The position numbers were made by a program, and so were the translations under genes. Shown here piece by piece: positions 30,977-40,115 of a DNA stretch of 64,000 nucleotides (the first letter of the stretch is position 1; the number at the start of each line of letters is the position of its first letter). The notes under the pieces are model-generated. The model had not been told where the DNA came from. It saw only the letters and a list, made by a program, of their open reading frames with translations, and did no database searches. Location: assembly GCA_963383645.1 (NCBI GenBank), contig OY726573.1, positions 21,106,845-21,170,844 on the forward strand. The letters run 5' to 3'. The stretch is from Muscardinus avellanarius. Its lineage: Eukaryota > Chordata > Mammalia > Rodentia > Gliridae.

Positions 30977-31033
30977 AATGTCTACATCTACACATACTCA
31001 TACTGTTTGTCCTAGAGAACCCTGACTCATACA
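30495..31033 (+). mobile_element. MLT2-like ERVL LTR
   Basis: It begins TGTGATGGTTAAATTTATGT, continues GACTGGGCTGAGATGCCCAG and GTGTTTCTGGAAGAGGTTAG, and ends GAGAACCCTGACTCATACA, the TG...CA ends of this ancient LTR group. Flanking ATCTC (30,490-30,494) and ATCTA (31,034-31,038) fit a 5-bp ERVL duplication with one change. AATAAATCTTTTTCTATAG supplies the poly(A) signal. A CA microsatellite has expanded after it. Confidence 0.8.
30892..30974 (+). repeat. (CA)n microsatellite, duplicated block
   Basis: Two CA tracts separated by a copy of AGGAATGTCTACATCTACAC, which recurs at 30,974, so a microsatellite-plus-flank unit is tandemly duplicated inside the LTR. Confidence 0.85.
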
Positions 31034-31100
31034 ATCTATCAAAATGTTACATGTCCATACCTTCATGCCAACAATTATGTTTTAAGAAATTTATCGAATA

Positions 31101-31308
31101 GAGCTAGGCACAGTGGCACAAACCTATAACCTCAGCTAACTCGGAGGCTGAAGCAGGAGATTAGAAGTTTGAAGTAAGGCTGAGCAATTTAGCAAGACCT
31201 TTTCTCAAAATAAAATTTAAAGATGGGCTGTGAATTTAGCTCAGTAATAGAGTGCTTACCTAGTATGTGTAAGGCACTGGACTTAATCCCCAGTACTGCA
31301 AAAAATAG
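31101..31308 (+). mobile_element. Old SINE, ID half with long stem
   Basis: AGCTAGGCACAGTGGCACAA ... TTTAGCTCAGTAATAGAGTG, then CTTACCTAGTATGTGTAAGG before TTAATCCCCAGTACTGC. The right half keeps the GCTTACCTAGTATG segment missing from younger copies, so it is close to an ancestral ID. Confidence 0.8.
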
Positions 31309-31375
31309 AATACTATGTAGCCATGAAAACATGACATCAAACTTGTATATTTTAATATATAAAGATATTCTAAAC

Positions 31376-31555
31376 TGAGCTTGGCAGTACACACCTGTAA
31401 TCCCAGTACTTGTGAGTCTGGGACAGGAAGATCACAGGTTTAAGGTCAGCCTCAGCAATTTAGTGAGACTCTGTTTGAAAATTTAAAAAAAAAATAGGGT
31501 TGGGGTGTAGCTCAGAGGTGGCATACCCCTGGGTTCAATCCCTAGTACCACAAAA
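31376..31555 (+). mobile_element. Old B1-dID SINE
   Basis: GAGCTTGGCAGTACACACCT ... TGGGGTGTAGCTCAGAGGTG ... GTTCAATCCCTAGTACC. Confidence 0.85.
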
Positions 31556-31642
31556 TACTACTATTACTACTACTACTACTACTACTAATAATAATAATAA
31601 TAATAATAACAATAATAATAACAACAACAATAATAATAATAA
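31556..31642 (+). repeat. (TAC)n(TAA)n trinucleotide repeat
   Basis: ACTACTATTACTAC then TAATAATAAT with AACAAC variants, grown from the SINE tail. It reads as a long Asn run in one frame and is not coding. Confidence 0.95.
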
Positions 31643-32083
31643 TATGCATGCTTTTTTACCTAGAAATCTCATTTCCAATTCCACTCCATCCCAAGGGGGA
31701 AAACTCAGAGATGGGTACAAAGTTGCACTTTTCAAGTCTCCATCACATTGGTGTCAAAACTGTGAAACACTGTGAACAACTTAAATATCCAATCTCAGGG
31801 AGCAAGCTAAAGAATTACAGAATCTCCTGGCAACACGGTGCCTGTCAGTAATAATCACAGATGCAGAAGCACTATATATGCAATGACACGGGAAAATAGT
31901 TCTAGTCAATTTCAGAGTGAAATAAAATGTGCAAGTCACATGCTGGATCCATAGTGTTCAGTAGGTGGGATTATGGATCAGGATTTTCTTTTTTCTTTGT
32001 GATTGTTAACTTTTCCTAAGCTTTCTGAAATGAGGTCTTACTTTTGTAATTAGAAAAAAATACTCTTTAAAATAATGGCAAAT

Positions 32084-32190
32084 GTGCTCACTTTGGCAGC
32101 ACATATACTAAAATTGGAATGATACAGAGAGGATTGGCATGGCCCCTGTGCAAGGATGACATGCAACTTCATGAAGTGTTCCATAGTTTT
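32084..32190 (+). pseudogene. U6 snRNA retropseudogene
   Basis: GTGCTCACTTTGGCAGCACA, TATACTAAAATTGGAATGAT, ATTGGCATGGCCCCTGTG and CAAGGATGACATGCAACTTC match spliceosomal U6 over its full length, with scattered C-to-T and G-to-A changes. An A-rich tail follows. AAAATAATGGCAAAT (32,069-32,083) and AAAATAATGTCAAAT (32,220-32,234) are target-site duplications with one mismatch, so this is an L1-mobilised copy and not a promoter-bearing gene. Upstream pol III elements are not apparent. Confidence 0.92.
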
Positions 32191-32284
32191 TATTAAAAAT
32201 TTTTAAAAAATAAAAAATAAAAATAATGTCAAATAAATCATAGTCCTGGCAGCCCCAAGAAATCCAGAAAAATAATCCAAGAGC

Positions 32285-33420
32285 TTGAAAGCGGTCAAAA
32301 AGCTCCAACATCTTAAGCAGCGACGGGCTTCAGCTTCAGGGATGCAGAAAAAAATCCAAAAGCCCCTGAGCTCACCAGAGGCGGCACCCGCAGCAGCACA
32401 TCAAGCCCTCCAGAGACCCAGAGCAGGGTGGCCAAGTAACTGCTTGTGTTACTCGGCACTTGGTGGGAGACCACCCAGAGAAGCCACGGCCAGAGGGCTA
32501 GTCCAGTTAGAACTAGCAGAGACACAGGAAAGGTACTCACGACGTGGTACCTGCACAGGGTCACAGGGGGTTGCTCCAAGACTACACTGGACCCCCTCCA
32601 CCCATGCGGGTAGGGAAGTGCAGGTGCAGAGCACAGAGGCCCAAGGGTGTGGGCCACAGGCTGGAAAAAACACAGAACCCTGAACTTCCACGGAACTCAT
32701 TAACAGTTACACCTGATGCCCTGACACCTAAACGCAAAGCTGTCAGAGGTGAGAGAGGGGTGCAAACACTCAGAGAGTGGGTTCAAAAACTGACAGTAGG
32801 TCACAGAGCAAATAAGAGACATTTGAATATACTCCAGAATCTACCACAGTGATCAGACATACATATTATAGAGGCCCAGTACTATATTAGTAAATTAGTA
32901 GTGGGACTATTATTTTTTTTCTTTTGGTTTTTTTTGTTTGTTTGTTTGCTTTGTTTTGTTTTTCTCTCACACTGTCACTAGTTCCTTTTGTTTTATTTTA
33001 TTTTTGTCCTTTATTTTTTCTCTTTCTTATTCCTTTTTTTCTTTTGTTTTTTGTCTTTGATGGATAATTGTTAGGTTTTGTATCTTGTTTTGCTACTTTA
33101 TTTGTTTGTTTGCTCTTTCCCCCCAATTTTTTACAAACTTCCTAACTCTAGCCTATCTACTCTCTTCTCTCAAAACTTTCTTTTTTCCCTTACTGTATCT
33201 CCTTGTTTAATATTCAAGGTATTTCATATCTCCATACTTAAATACTCTACTAACTACAAGAGTCCTACTATCTAACCTTCTTTCATTCTCAACCAGATAC
33301 TACCTTATTATACTTAAATTCTTACTCAACCTAATCATATCCTCTACCTTACCCGACTCCTGTACCATCACCCCAGCTCCTCCCCCATTACCCAACCCTC
33401 ACCACTGAAAAAAAAACACT
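32285..33420 (+). other. Putative L1 5' UTR and pyrimidine-rich leader
   Basis: 32,285-32,880 is GC-moderate with no cellular gene signature. 32,900-33,350 is extremely T/C-rich (TTTGTTTGTTTGTTTGC, CTTTATTTTTTCTCTTTC). Its position directly before ORF1 coiled-coil sequence suggests the L1 leader, but I have no second copy in the window to prove it. Confidence 0.45.
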
Positions 33421-33423
33421 GCT

Positions 33424-33627
33424 AGCCAGGCATGGTGGCACAAGCTTGTAATCCCAGTGCTTGGGAGGCTGAGACAGGAGGATCGCACAGTTTCAAAGCC
33501 AGCCTCAGCTACTTAGTGAGGCTCTCAGCAACTTAGTGAGACTCTGTTTCCAAATAAAGTATAAAATAGGTCTGGGAGTATAGCCCAGAGAGCCCCTGAT
33601 TTCCACCCCCAGCACCACAAAAAAAAG
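33424..33627 (+). mobile_element. Type B SINE in the L1 leader/ORF1 junction
   Basis: TAGCCAGGCATGGTGGCACA, CCAGTGCTTGGGAGGCTGAG, TAGGTCTGGGAGTATAGCC and TTCCACCCCCAGCACC. Confidence 0.9.
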
Positions 33628-33631
33628 CAAG

Positions 33632-33921
33632 TGTACAAGAAATGAAAGAGGAAATGGAGACACTAAGAAAGAATCAGAAAGAGGTCTGGAATGAAATGAA
33701 AGAGTCAATAAATGAAATGAAGACAGCAATAGAAAGAAATTCTGGAAGATTAGATGAAATGGAAAATAGAATATCACTGTTAGAAGATAGTTCATTCAAA
33801 ACCGAAAGCACAGTCAAAAGCATACAGAAGTCATTACAGCAACAAAACCTAAACATCCAACAATTATGGGACAATATGAAATGTCCTAACTTACAGATAA
33901 AAGGCATTAAAGAGGGGATAG
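33632..33921 (+). pseudogene. Host L1 ORF1, coiled-coil part
   Basis: The frame reads MKEEMETLRKNQKEVW, RLDEMENRISLLED and LQQQNLNIQQLWDNMK, a heptad-rich coiled coil like that of half-L1 ORF1 (DNMENRISLLEDE). It breaks at NLQIKGIKEG, the start of the RRM-like domain, where half-L1 copy 1 entered. The upstream N-terminus is lost at the SINE. Confidence 0.85.
33909..33921 (+). repeat. Target-site duplication, left, half-L1 copy 1
   Basis: AAAGAGGGGATAG, repeated as AAAGAAGGGATAG at 36,906-36,918 (12 of 13). Confidence 0.85.
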
Positions 33922-34015
33922 CCTTCGAGAACTTCCGGGAAGATGGCGACCGAGAAAAGCGGGGCTTAAGAGCCCCGCTAACAACAAATCTCCATTATCA
34001 CAAAATCAGCGCCTT

Positions 34016-34217
34016 TTTTTTTTTTTTTTTTTTTTGGTGGTACTGGGGTTCCTGGAAGCCCTTCTACCTCGGGGCTACACTCCCAGACCTATTTTTACAT
34101 TTTCATTTTGGAAACAGGGTCTCCTAAGCCAGTGCGCCGCTGGCTTCGAACCTGCGCGATCCTCCTGTCTCTGCCTCCCAAGCGCGGGGATTACAAGCGT
34201 GCGCCACCACACCCGGC
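34016..34217 (-). mobile_element. Type C SINE in half-L1 copy 1
   Basis: GGTACTGGGGTTCCTGGAAG, TCTCCTAAGCCAGTGCGCCG and CCAAGCGCGGGGATTACAAG are type C in reverse. AAATCAGCGCCTT flanks it at 34,003-34,015 and 34,218-34,230. Copy 2 lacks it, so it arrived after the two copies separated. Confidence 0.95.
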
Positions 34218-34936
34218 AAATCAGCGCCTTTCATAGCCAGAAAACACCATCACCAGTGAAACAAAAAATCACCAGGCTCCAGAGAGAAAGCGGACTGAGA
34301 ACAGAGCCACAGAGGAGATAACCGGCCTTGCGCCCGAGGACACGGCAGACGCGGCAGCAGCGCCATACTGCCGGCGGCACCGGCGAATTCACGGGACGGC
34401 TACAGCAAGCCGAGGTGAGCCACTGCGGAACAGCCAGGCGGGATTTCTCGCCGCAGGTAAAATCTAAAGCTCCCAGTAGCCGAACTCAGCACACGCTGCA
34501 GGGATTCAGAGTGGAAATCAAAACCAAGAAGAAAAACACCAGCCCCACAGCCGAGGGCGTAGCAGCGGCGCCATATTGCCACCGGCGGCAGCAGCACCGA
34601 ATTCAGCGAGGCCAGTACAGCTACATCTACGTACTCAAGAACAGTGAGTCAAATTGCGGGCCACAGAGGAGAAATCCCAGTACTGTACTCCCTGGGTCTT
34701 GACCCAGTGGGGGAGGGGCGGTGGCAGAGATATCACACCATAGGAGAACGTGCAACCTGGCACCCTCCACAGTCTAAATCAGCCTCTATCGACTCTCTGG
34801 GTCGGAGACTCTGTGATAAAACCCAGTAAAGGAGTAGTGGGGTCTGAGATACTACAGACTCGAGATCCAGAACACCTTAAGTGAAGTCATAGTGACCCAA
34901 GGGAAGAACCCAGAGAAGGCACAAACATCCGAAATC

Positions 34937-35821
34937 ATGGGAAAGAGGAATAATACTGGAGCAATAAATACCCACAACCCCACAACATCAGAACCCGATA
35001 AAACTGAAAATCAGAGATTTCTAGAAGATCAAATCAGGAAAATAACTGTAGAAATAATAGAGGTGTTTCAAAAAGAATCCAGAGAGAGCCAAAAAGAAAT
35101 AAAAGATGCAATTAATGAAGTAAAGGCCTCAATTCAAAGCACAAACAACCGATTAGACAACATGGAGAACAGAATCTCGCTCCTAGAAGATGAGCAATCC
35201 AAAAATGAACGCATAGTTTCTAATCTAGAAAAAAATATCCGACAGCAGGAATCTGACATTGAAGAAATATGGGCCCATTTTAAGAGAGCTAACCTAAGAA
35301 TAATTGGAATAGAGGAGGGAAAAGAAAGTGAAACCAAAGGGATCAACAATCTCTTCAAGGAAGTAATAGCAGAAAATTTTCCAGACATAGAGCAAGAGGT
35401 CAATACACAGGTTCAGGAAACATATAGAACTCCCTTTAGACAGGATCAGAGAAGAGGATCCCCACGCCACATAATTGTCAAAATGACCAATGTGGAAGCC
35501 AAGCAGAGAATCTTAAAGGCAACAAAAACAAAGGGCCAAGTGACATTCAGAGGCAAACCCATTAGAATCACTCCAGACTTCCCAAACCAAGTCATGAGAG
35601 CCAGAAGGGCTTGGAGTAACATATTCCAAACTCTGAAAGAAAACAACTTCCAGCCAAAAATTTCCTACCCAGCAAAACTTTCTATCAAATTAGATGGAGA
35701 AATAAGAAGCTTCCATGACAAACAGAAACTGAAGGAATTTATGTCTTCAAAACCAGCACTAGAGAAAATACTCAAAGAGATTAACTACAAAGAAGAAATA
35801 GGTAACACACTCCAGAACTAG
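34937..35821 (+). CDS. L1-type ORF1 protein, intact (half-L1 copy 1)
   Basis: 294 residues from ATG (MGKRNNTGAINTHNPTTS); an upstream in-frame GTG at 34,892 is not a credible start. Known role of the family: a trimeric RNA-binding chaperone that coats its own transcript in cytoplasmic RNPs. Visible parts: a polar N-terminus (1-40), a heptad coiled coil about 41-116 (RLDNMENRISLLEDE), an RRM-like domain from about 118 (NLRIIGIEEG) through RRGSPRHIIVKM, and a C-terminal domain from about 200 (GQVTFRGKPIRI) with the YPAKLSIKLDGE motif. Copy 2 reads CAG where this copy has its TAG stop, so this protein may be about 12 residues shorter than the ancestral one. There is no ORF2 downstream. Confidence 0.88.
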   Translation: MGKRNNTGAINTHNPTTSEPDKTENQRFLEDQIRKITVEIIEVFQKESRESQKEIKDAINEVKASIQSTNNRLDNMENRISLLEDEQSKNERIVSNLEKNIRQQESDIEEIWAHFKRANLRIIGIEEGKESETKGINNLFKEVIAENFPDIEQEVNTQVQETYRTPFRQDQRRGSPRHIIVKMTNVEAKQRILKATKTKGQVTFRGKPIRITPDFPNQVMRARRAWSNIFQTLKENNFQPKISYPAKLSIKLDGEIRSFHDKQKLKEFMSSKPALEKILKEINYKEEIGNTLQN

Positions 35822-36064
35822 AGAAACAAGATTTTCCATCCAACAGACAACTAAGATTGGTTATCTGTGGAGATTCATTATTTATGTTAGTCTTTTACAT
35901 ATCTCTAAAGGGTATTGTTTGCCTTTATTGTTGTTAATTTTTAGGATTTCTAGTTGGAATATTAATATACCTTCAGATATAGCAATTGGAAATATTTTAT
36001 CCCATTCTATTAGTAACTGTTAACTCTGTTTACATTGTCTTTGGATATACAATATTTTTTTCTA

Positions 36065-36580
36065 TTTTTTAGGGAGTTTGTATACCCTTTTGTTGCCTGT
36101 GCCATTGAAATCATAACCAAGAAATCACTGCCAATTTCAATGTTGTGAGGTTTAATGACCCAGATTTTCTCCTAAAAGTTTATAGTATTAAGATTTATAT
36201 TTAGGTCTATTATCTATTTTGAGTTAATATTTGTATATGGGATTAGGTAAGGGTCCAATTTTATTCTTTTCCATGTAATTATTATTTTTTAACAATATTT
36301 AGTTAAAAGATTAATATTTCCACCACCAAATGTTCGTGGAAACCTTGTCAAAAATAACTTGACAATATAGGGAAGAATTTAGCTCTAGGCTTTTATTTAA
36401 CTCCAATGGTTTATATATCTGCCTTTAGAATAGTACTACACTGTTTCAATTATTGTAGCTTTATATGGTTTGAAATCAGAAAATATATATCTTCTAGCTT
36501 TGTTCTTTTTCAAGATCGTTTTGGGTACCTAGAGTCCATATTCCATATTAGGATAGATTTTTTTCTGAAAAATAAATATA
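36065..36580 (-). pseudogene. Antisense L1 ORF2 segment inside half-L1 copy 1
   Basis: The minus strand of 36,218-36,262 reads KLDPYLIPYTNINSK, a C-terminal ORF2p motif. Flanking TTGTTGCCTGTGCCATTGAA and CTTGTCAAAAATAACTTGAC are also reverse L1 ORF2 sequence. The fragment is opposite in orientation to the ORF1 that precedes it, and copy 2 has the same arrangement. Confidence 0.8.
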
Positions 36581-36759
36581 TAAATATATGATAGTTTTAC
36601 CTAAAAAATAGAAAAAAAAATATTCTCTGGTAAGAAAAAAAGCAAAAAGAAATTTTTAAATGTTATCTTTAAGTCATCAAAAGCTTGGTATCAGACAAAT
36701 GAAACTGTTATGTGAGATTATCATTTTTAATTTTAGATAAATTGCCATAATACTAGATG

Positions 36760-36905
36760 TCAACTACTAAGCCAAGCATGGGAGGGAGGGATAGGGAGAG
36801 AATGGGGTGGGGATTGGGTGGGGGCTGACTGGGAAAAGTGTGCATGTATGTCTACAAAAGTATGTATCCTACTATGATGTATGAATACAGTGCACCAATA
36901 AAAAA
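36760..36905 (+). other. L1-type 3' terminus of half-L1 copy 1
   Basis: A G-rich patch (GGGAGGGAGGGATAGGGAG, GGGGTGGGGATTGGGTGGGG) is followed by ATGATGTATGAATACAGTGC and ACCAATAAAAAAAA. G-rich 3' UTR tracts are typical of mammalian L1. The same terminus occurs in copy 2 and, diverged, in the 45,881 composite. Confidence 0.8.
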
Positions 36906-36908
36906 AAA

Positions 36909-37400
36909 GAAGGGATAGAGGGTATTTGTAGACCAAGGGTATTCATAATCTCTTCAGAGAAATAATCTCAGAAAATTTTCCAAATATGGAAAGAGACTTG
37001 GACTTACATGTTCAAGAGACATACAGAACACTGTTAAGACAAGATCAAAGAAGGACCTCCCCACACCATGTAATAATCAAAATAACCAACATAGAGGCCA
37101 AGGAAAAAATCTTAAAAGCGGTGAGAACAAAAGAACAGGTGACATATAGGGGCAAAACAATAAAAATCGCCCCAGACTATACAAACCAAGTCATGAATGC
37201 TAGGAGAGACTGGTATGATATGATCCAGACCCTGGAAGAAAACAATTTCCAACCAAAACTGCTATATCCCACAAAATTACTATTCAAAATTGATGGAGAA
37301 ACAAAAGTGTTTCAAGATAAGCAGAATCTCAAAATATGCATGAATTCAAAGCCAATACTAGAGTAAATACTTGAATAAATAAACCATAAAGAATAAAAGG
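36909..37400 (+). pseudogene. Host L1 ORF1, C-terminal part
   Basis: After the insertion the frame continues as ENFPNMERDLDLHVQETYRT, RRTSPHHVIIKITNIEAKEK and PDYTNQVMNARRDWYDMIQT, homologous to but diverged from the half-L1 ORF1. It ends in premature stops (SKPILE then TAA). Confidence 0.9.
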
Positions 37401-37496
37401 ATCAATTTTCAGAACCAGAGAAGAGATGAAGTTGATCAATGGGGCATCTAAATAAAGAAGAAATAACATTATACCAAACAAAAGACAGAACACAAA

Positions 37497-37578
37497 ATGA
37501 CAGAAAACAAAAAACATATTTCAATAATAACTCTGAACATCAAAGGACTTAACTCATCAATCAAAATACATAGTCTGG
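37497..37578 (+). pseudogene. Host L1 ORF2 start
   Basis: ATG followed by TENKKHISIITLNIKGLN, the N-terminus of the ORF2p endonuclease domain, about 70 bases before half-L1 copy 2 interrupts it. The frame resumes at 40,489. Confidence 0.85.
37568..37578 (+). repeat. Target-site duplication, left, half-L1 copy 2
   Basis: ACATAGTCTGG, exactly repeated at 40,489-40,499. Confidence 0.95.
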
Positions 37579-37887
37579 GACTTCTGGGAAGATGGCGACC
37601 GAGAAAAGCGGGGCTTAAGAGCCCCGCTAACAACCAATCTCTATTACCACAAAATCAGCGCCTTTCATAGCCAGAAAACACCATCACCAGAGAAACAAAA
37701 AAATCACCAGCCCCAGAGAGGAGGGGGTCTCATAACAGAACTTAGAGCCACAGAGGAAATACGCCAGCCTCATGGCCGAGGACGCGGCAGCAGCGCCTTA
37801 CTGCCGGCAGCAGCAGCGAGCTCACCGGACGGCTACGGCTACAGACCAACGCACTCAACAGCCCACCGGGCTCCAGAGAGGAGCGGC

Positions 37888-38034
37888 GGACAGCGAGCCG
37901 AGGTGAGCCGCTGCGGAAGAGCCCGACAGCGAGCCGAGATGAGCCAATGCGGAAGAGCCCGGACAGCGAGCCAAGGTGAGCCGCTGTGGAAGAGCCCAGA
38001 CATCGAGCCGAGGTGAGCCGATGAGAAAGAGCCC
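37888..38034 (+). repeat. Four 36/37-bp GC-rich units in the half-L1 5' region
   Basis: Units start at 37,888, 37,925, 37,961 and 37,998, each based on AGCGAGCCGAGGTGAGCC with CTGCGGAAGAGCCC. Copy 1 has a single equivalent (about 34,405-34,440). The repeat-number difference resembles monomer arrays in L1 promoters. Confidence 0.9.
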
Positions 38035-38521
38035 AGTGGGATTCGGCAGATTTTTCGGCGCAGGGAGCATCTAAAGCTCCCAGTGGAGAGCGGAGTTCAA
38101 AAACAGAGAAGAAATACGCCAGCCTCACAGCCAAGGGCATGGCAGCGGCACCATATTGCCACCAGCGGCAGCGGCAGCAGCAGCGAATTCACCGAGTCCA
38201 CTACAGCTCCATCTGCGTATTCAACAACAGTGAGTCAAATTGCGGGCCCCAGAGGAGAAATCCCAGTACTGACTCCCAGGGACTTGACCCAGTGGGGGAG
38301 TGGCGGTGGCAGAGATATCACACCATATGAAAACGCCCAACCTGGCACCCTCCATAGTCTAAAGCAGTCTCTATTGACTCCCTGGGTCTGAGACTTTGCG
38401 ATACAACCCAGTAAAGGAGTAGTGGGGACTGAGATACCACAGACTCGAGATCCAGAGCACCTTAAGTGAAGTCGTAGTGACCCAAGGGAAGAACCCAGAG
38501 AAGGCACAAACTTCCAAAATC

Positions 38522-39438
38522 ATGGGAAAGAGGAATAACAATGGAGCAGTGAATGCCCACAATCCCACAACATCAGAACCCGATAAAACAGAAATTCAGA
38601 GATTTCTAGAAGATCAAATCAGGAAATAACTTTAGAAATAATAGAGGTGTTTCAAAAAGAATTCAGAGAGAGCCAAAAAGAGATAAAGGATGCAATTAAT
38701 GAAGTAAAGGACTCAATTCAAAGTACAAACAACTGATTAGACCACATGGAGAATAGAATCTCGCTCCTAGAAGATGAGCAATCCAAAAATGAACGCATAG
38801 TTTCTAATCTAGAAAAAAATATCCGACAGCAGGAATCTGACATTGAAGAAATATGGGCCCATTTTAAGAGAGCTAACCTAAGAATAATTGGAATAGAGGA
38901 GGGAAAAGAAGGTGAAACCAAAGGGATCAACAATCTCTTCAAGGAAGTAATAGCAGAAAATTTTCCAAACATAGAGCAAGAGGTCGATACACAGGTCCAG
39001 GAAACATATAGAACTCCCTTTAGACAGGATCAGAGAAGAGGATCTCCACGCCACATAATTGTCAAAATGACCAATGTGGAAGCCAAGCAGAGAATCTTAA
39101 AGGCAACAAAAACAAAGGGCCAAGTGACATTCAGAGGCAAACCCATTAGAATCACTCCAGACTTCCCAAACCAAGTCATGAGAGCCAGAAGGGCTTGGAG
39201 TAACATATTCCAAACTCTGAAAGAAAACAACTTCCAGCCAAAAATTTCCTACCCAGCAAAACTTTCTATCAAATTAGATGGAGAAATAAGAAGCTTCCAT
39301 GACAAACAGAAACTGAAGGAATTTATGTCTTCAAAACCAGCACTAGAGAAAATACTCAAAGAGATTAACTACAAAGAAGAAATAGGTAACACATACCAGA
39401 ACCAGAGAAACAAGATTTTCCATCCAACAGACAACTAA
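38522..39438 (+). pseudogene. L1-type ORF1, broken (half-L1 copy 2)
   Basis: The ATG matches copy 1 (MGKRNNNGAVNAHNPTTS). One A is missing from the run near 38,623, which creates a TAA, and CGA has become TGA near 38,733. From 38,746 the frame is open and matches copy 1 through SSKPALEKILKEINYKE, then runs 12 residues past the copy 1 stop to a TAA. Confidence 0.9.
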
Positions 39439-39639
39439 GATTGGTTATCTGTGGAGATTCATTATTTATGTTAGTCTTATACCTATCTCTAAATTGTATT
39501 GTTTGCTTTTATTGTTAATTTTTAGGATTTCTAGTTGGAATATTAATATACCTTCAGATATAGCATTTGGAAATATTTTATCCCATTCTATCAGTAACTT
39601 TTAACTCTGTTTACATTGTCTTTGGATATACAATATTTT

Positions 39640-40115
39640 ATTTTTTAGGGAGTTTGTATACCCTTTTGTTGCCTGTGCCATTGAAATCATAACCAAGAAA
39701 TCACTGCCAATTTCAATGTTGTGAGGTTTATGACCCAGATTTTCTTCTAAAAGTTTATAGTATTAAGATTTATATTTAGGTCTTTTATCTATTTTGAGTT
39801 AATATTTGTATATGGGATTAGGTAAGGGTCCAATTTTATTCTTTTTCATGTAATTATTATTTTTCAACAATATTTAGTTAAAAGATTATTATTTCCTCCA
39901 CCAAATGTTCGTGGAAACCTTGTCAAAAATAACTTGACAATATATGGAAGAATGTATCTCTAGGCTTTTATTTAACTCCAATGGTTTATATATCTGCCTT
40001 TAGAACAGTACTACACTGTTTCAATTATTTTAGCTTTATATGGTTTGAAATTAGAAAATATATATCTTCTAGCTTTGTTCTTTTTCGAGATTGTTTTGGG
40101 TATATAGAGTCCATA
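39640..40115 (-). pseudogene. Antisense L1 ORF2 segment inside half-L1 copy 2
   Basis: Minus-strand 39,793-39,837 again reads KLDPYLIPYTNINSK. It has the same position and orientation relative to ORF1 as in copy 1, showing the inverted segment is part of the mobile unit. Confidence 0.8.

Larger units (their letters stand above)
31034..32235 (+). mobile_element. Ancient L1M 3' end, broken by SINEs and U6
   Basis: TCCATACCTTCATGCCAACA, ATACTATGTAGCCATGAAAA, CCTAGAAATCTCATTTCC, TGGGATTATGGATCAGGATT and TTACTTTTGTAATTAGAAAA follow old L1 3' end order. No coding frame survives. Confidence 0.7.
33922..36905 (+). mobile_element. Half-L1 (ORF1-only) retroposon, copy 1
   Basis: The unit runs from TTCCGGGAAGATGGCGACCG to GCACCAATAAAAAAAA and is bounded by a 13-bp duplication. 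It holds a GC-rich 5' region, an intact ORF1 (34,937-35,821) and about 1.1 kb of AT-rich 3' sequence that contains antisense L1 ORF2. No endonuclease or reverse transcriptase is encoded. This resembles the known HAL1 (half-LINE) class, but this copy looks young because its ORF1 is open and a second near-identical copy sits 3.6 kb away. A reverse type C SINE (34,016-34,217) interrupts the 5' region. Confidence 0.85.

Noticed and set aside
31101..31308. tRNA-Ala-like sequence in SINE right halves
   Set aside because: The GTGTAGCTCAG...TTCAATCCC motif belongs to ID-derived SINE halves; no cloverleaf-complete tRNA gene is present.
31500..31775. Polyasparagine ORF
   Set aside because: It is a (TAA/AAC)n expansion of a SINE tail running into flanking DNA.
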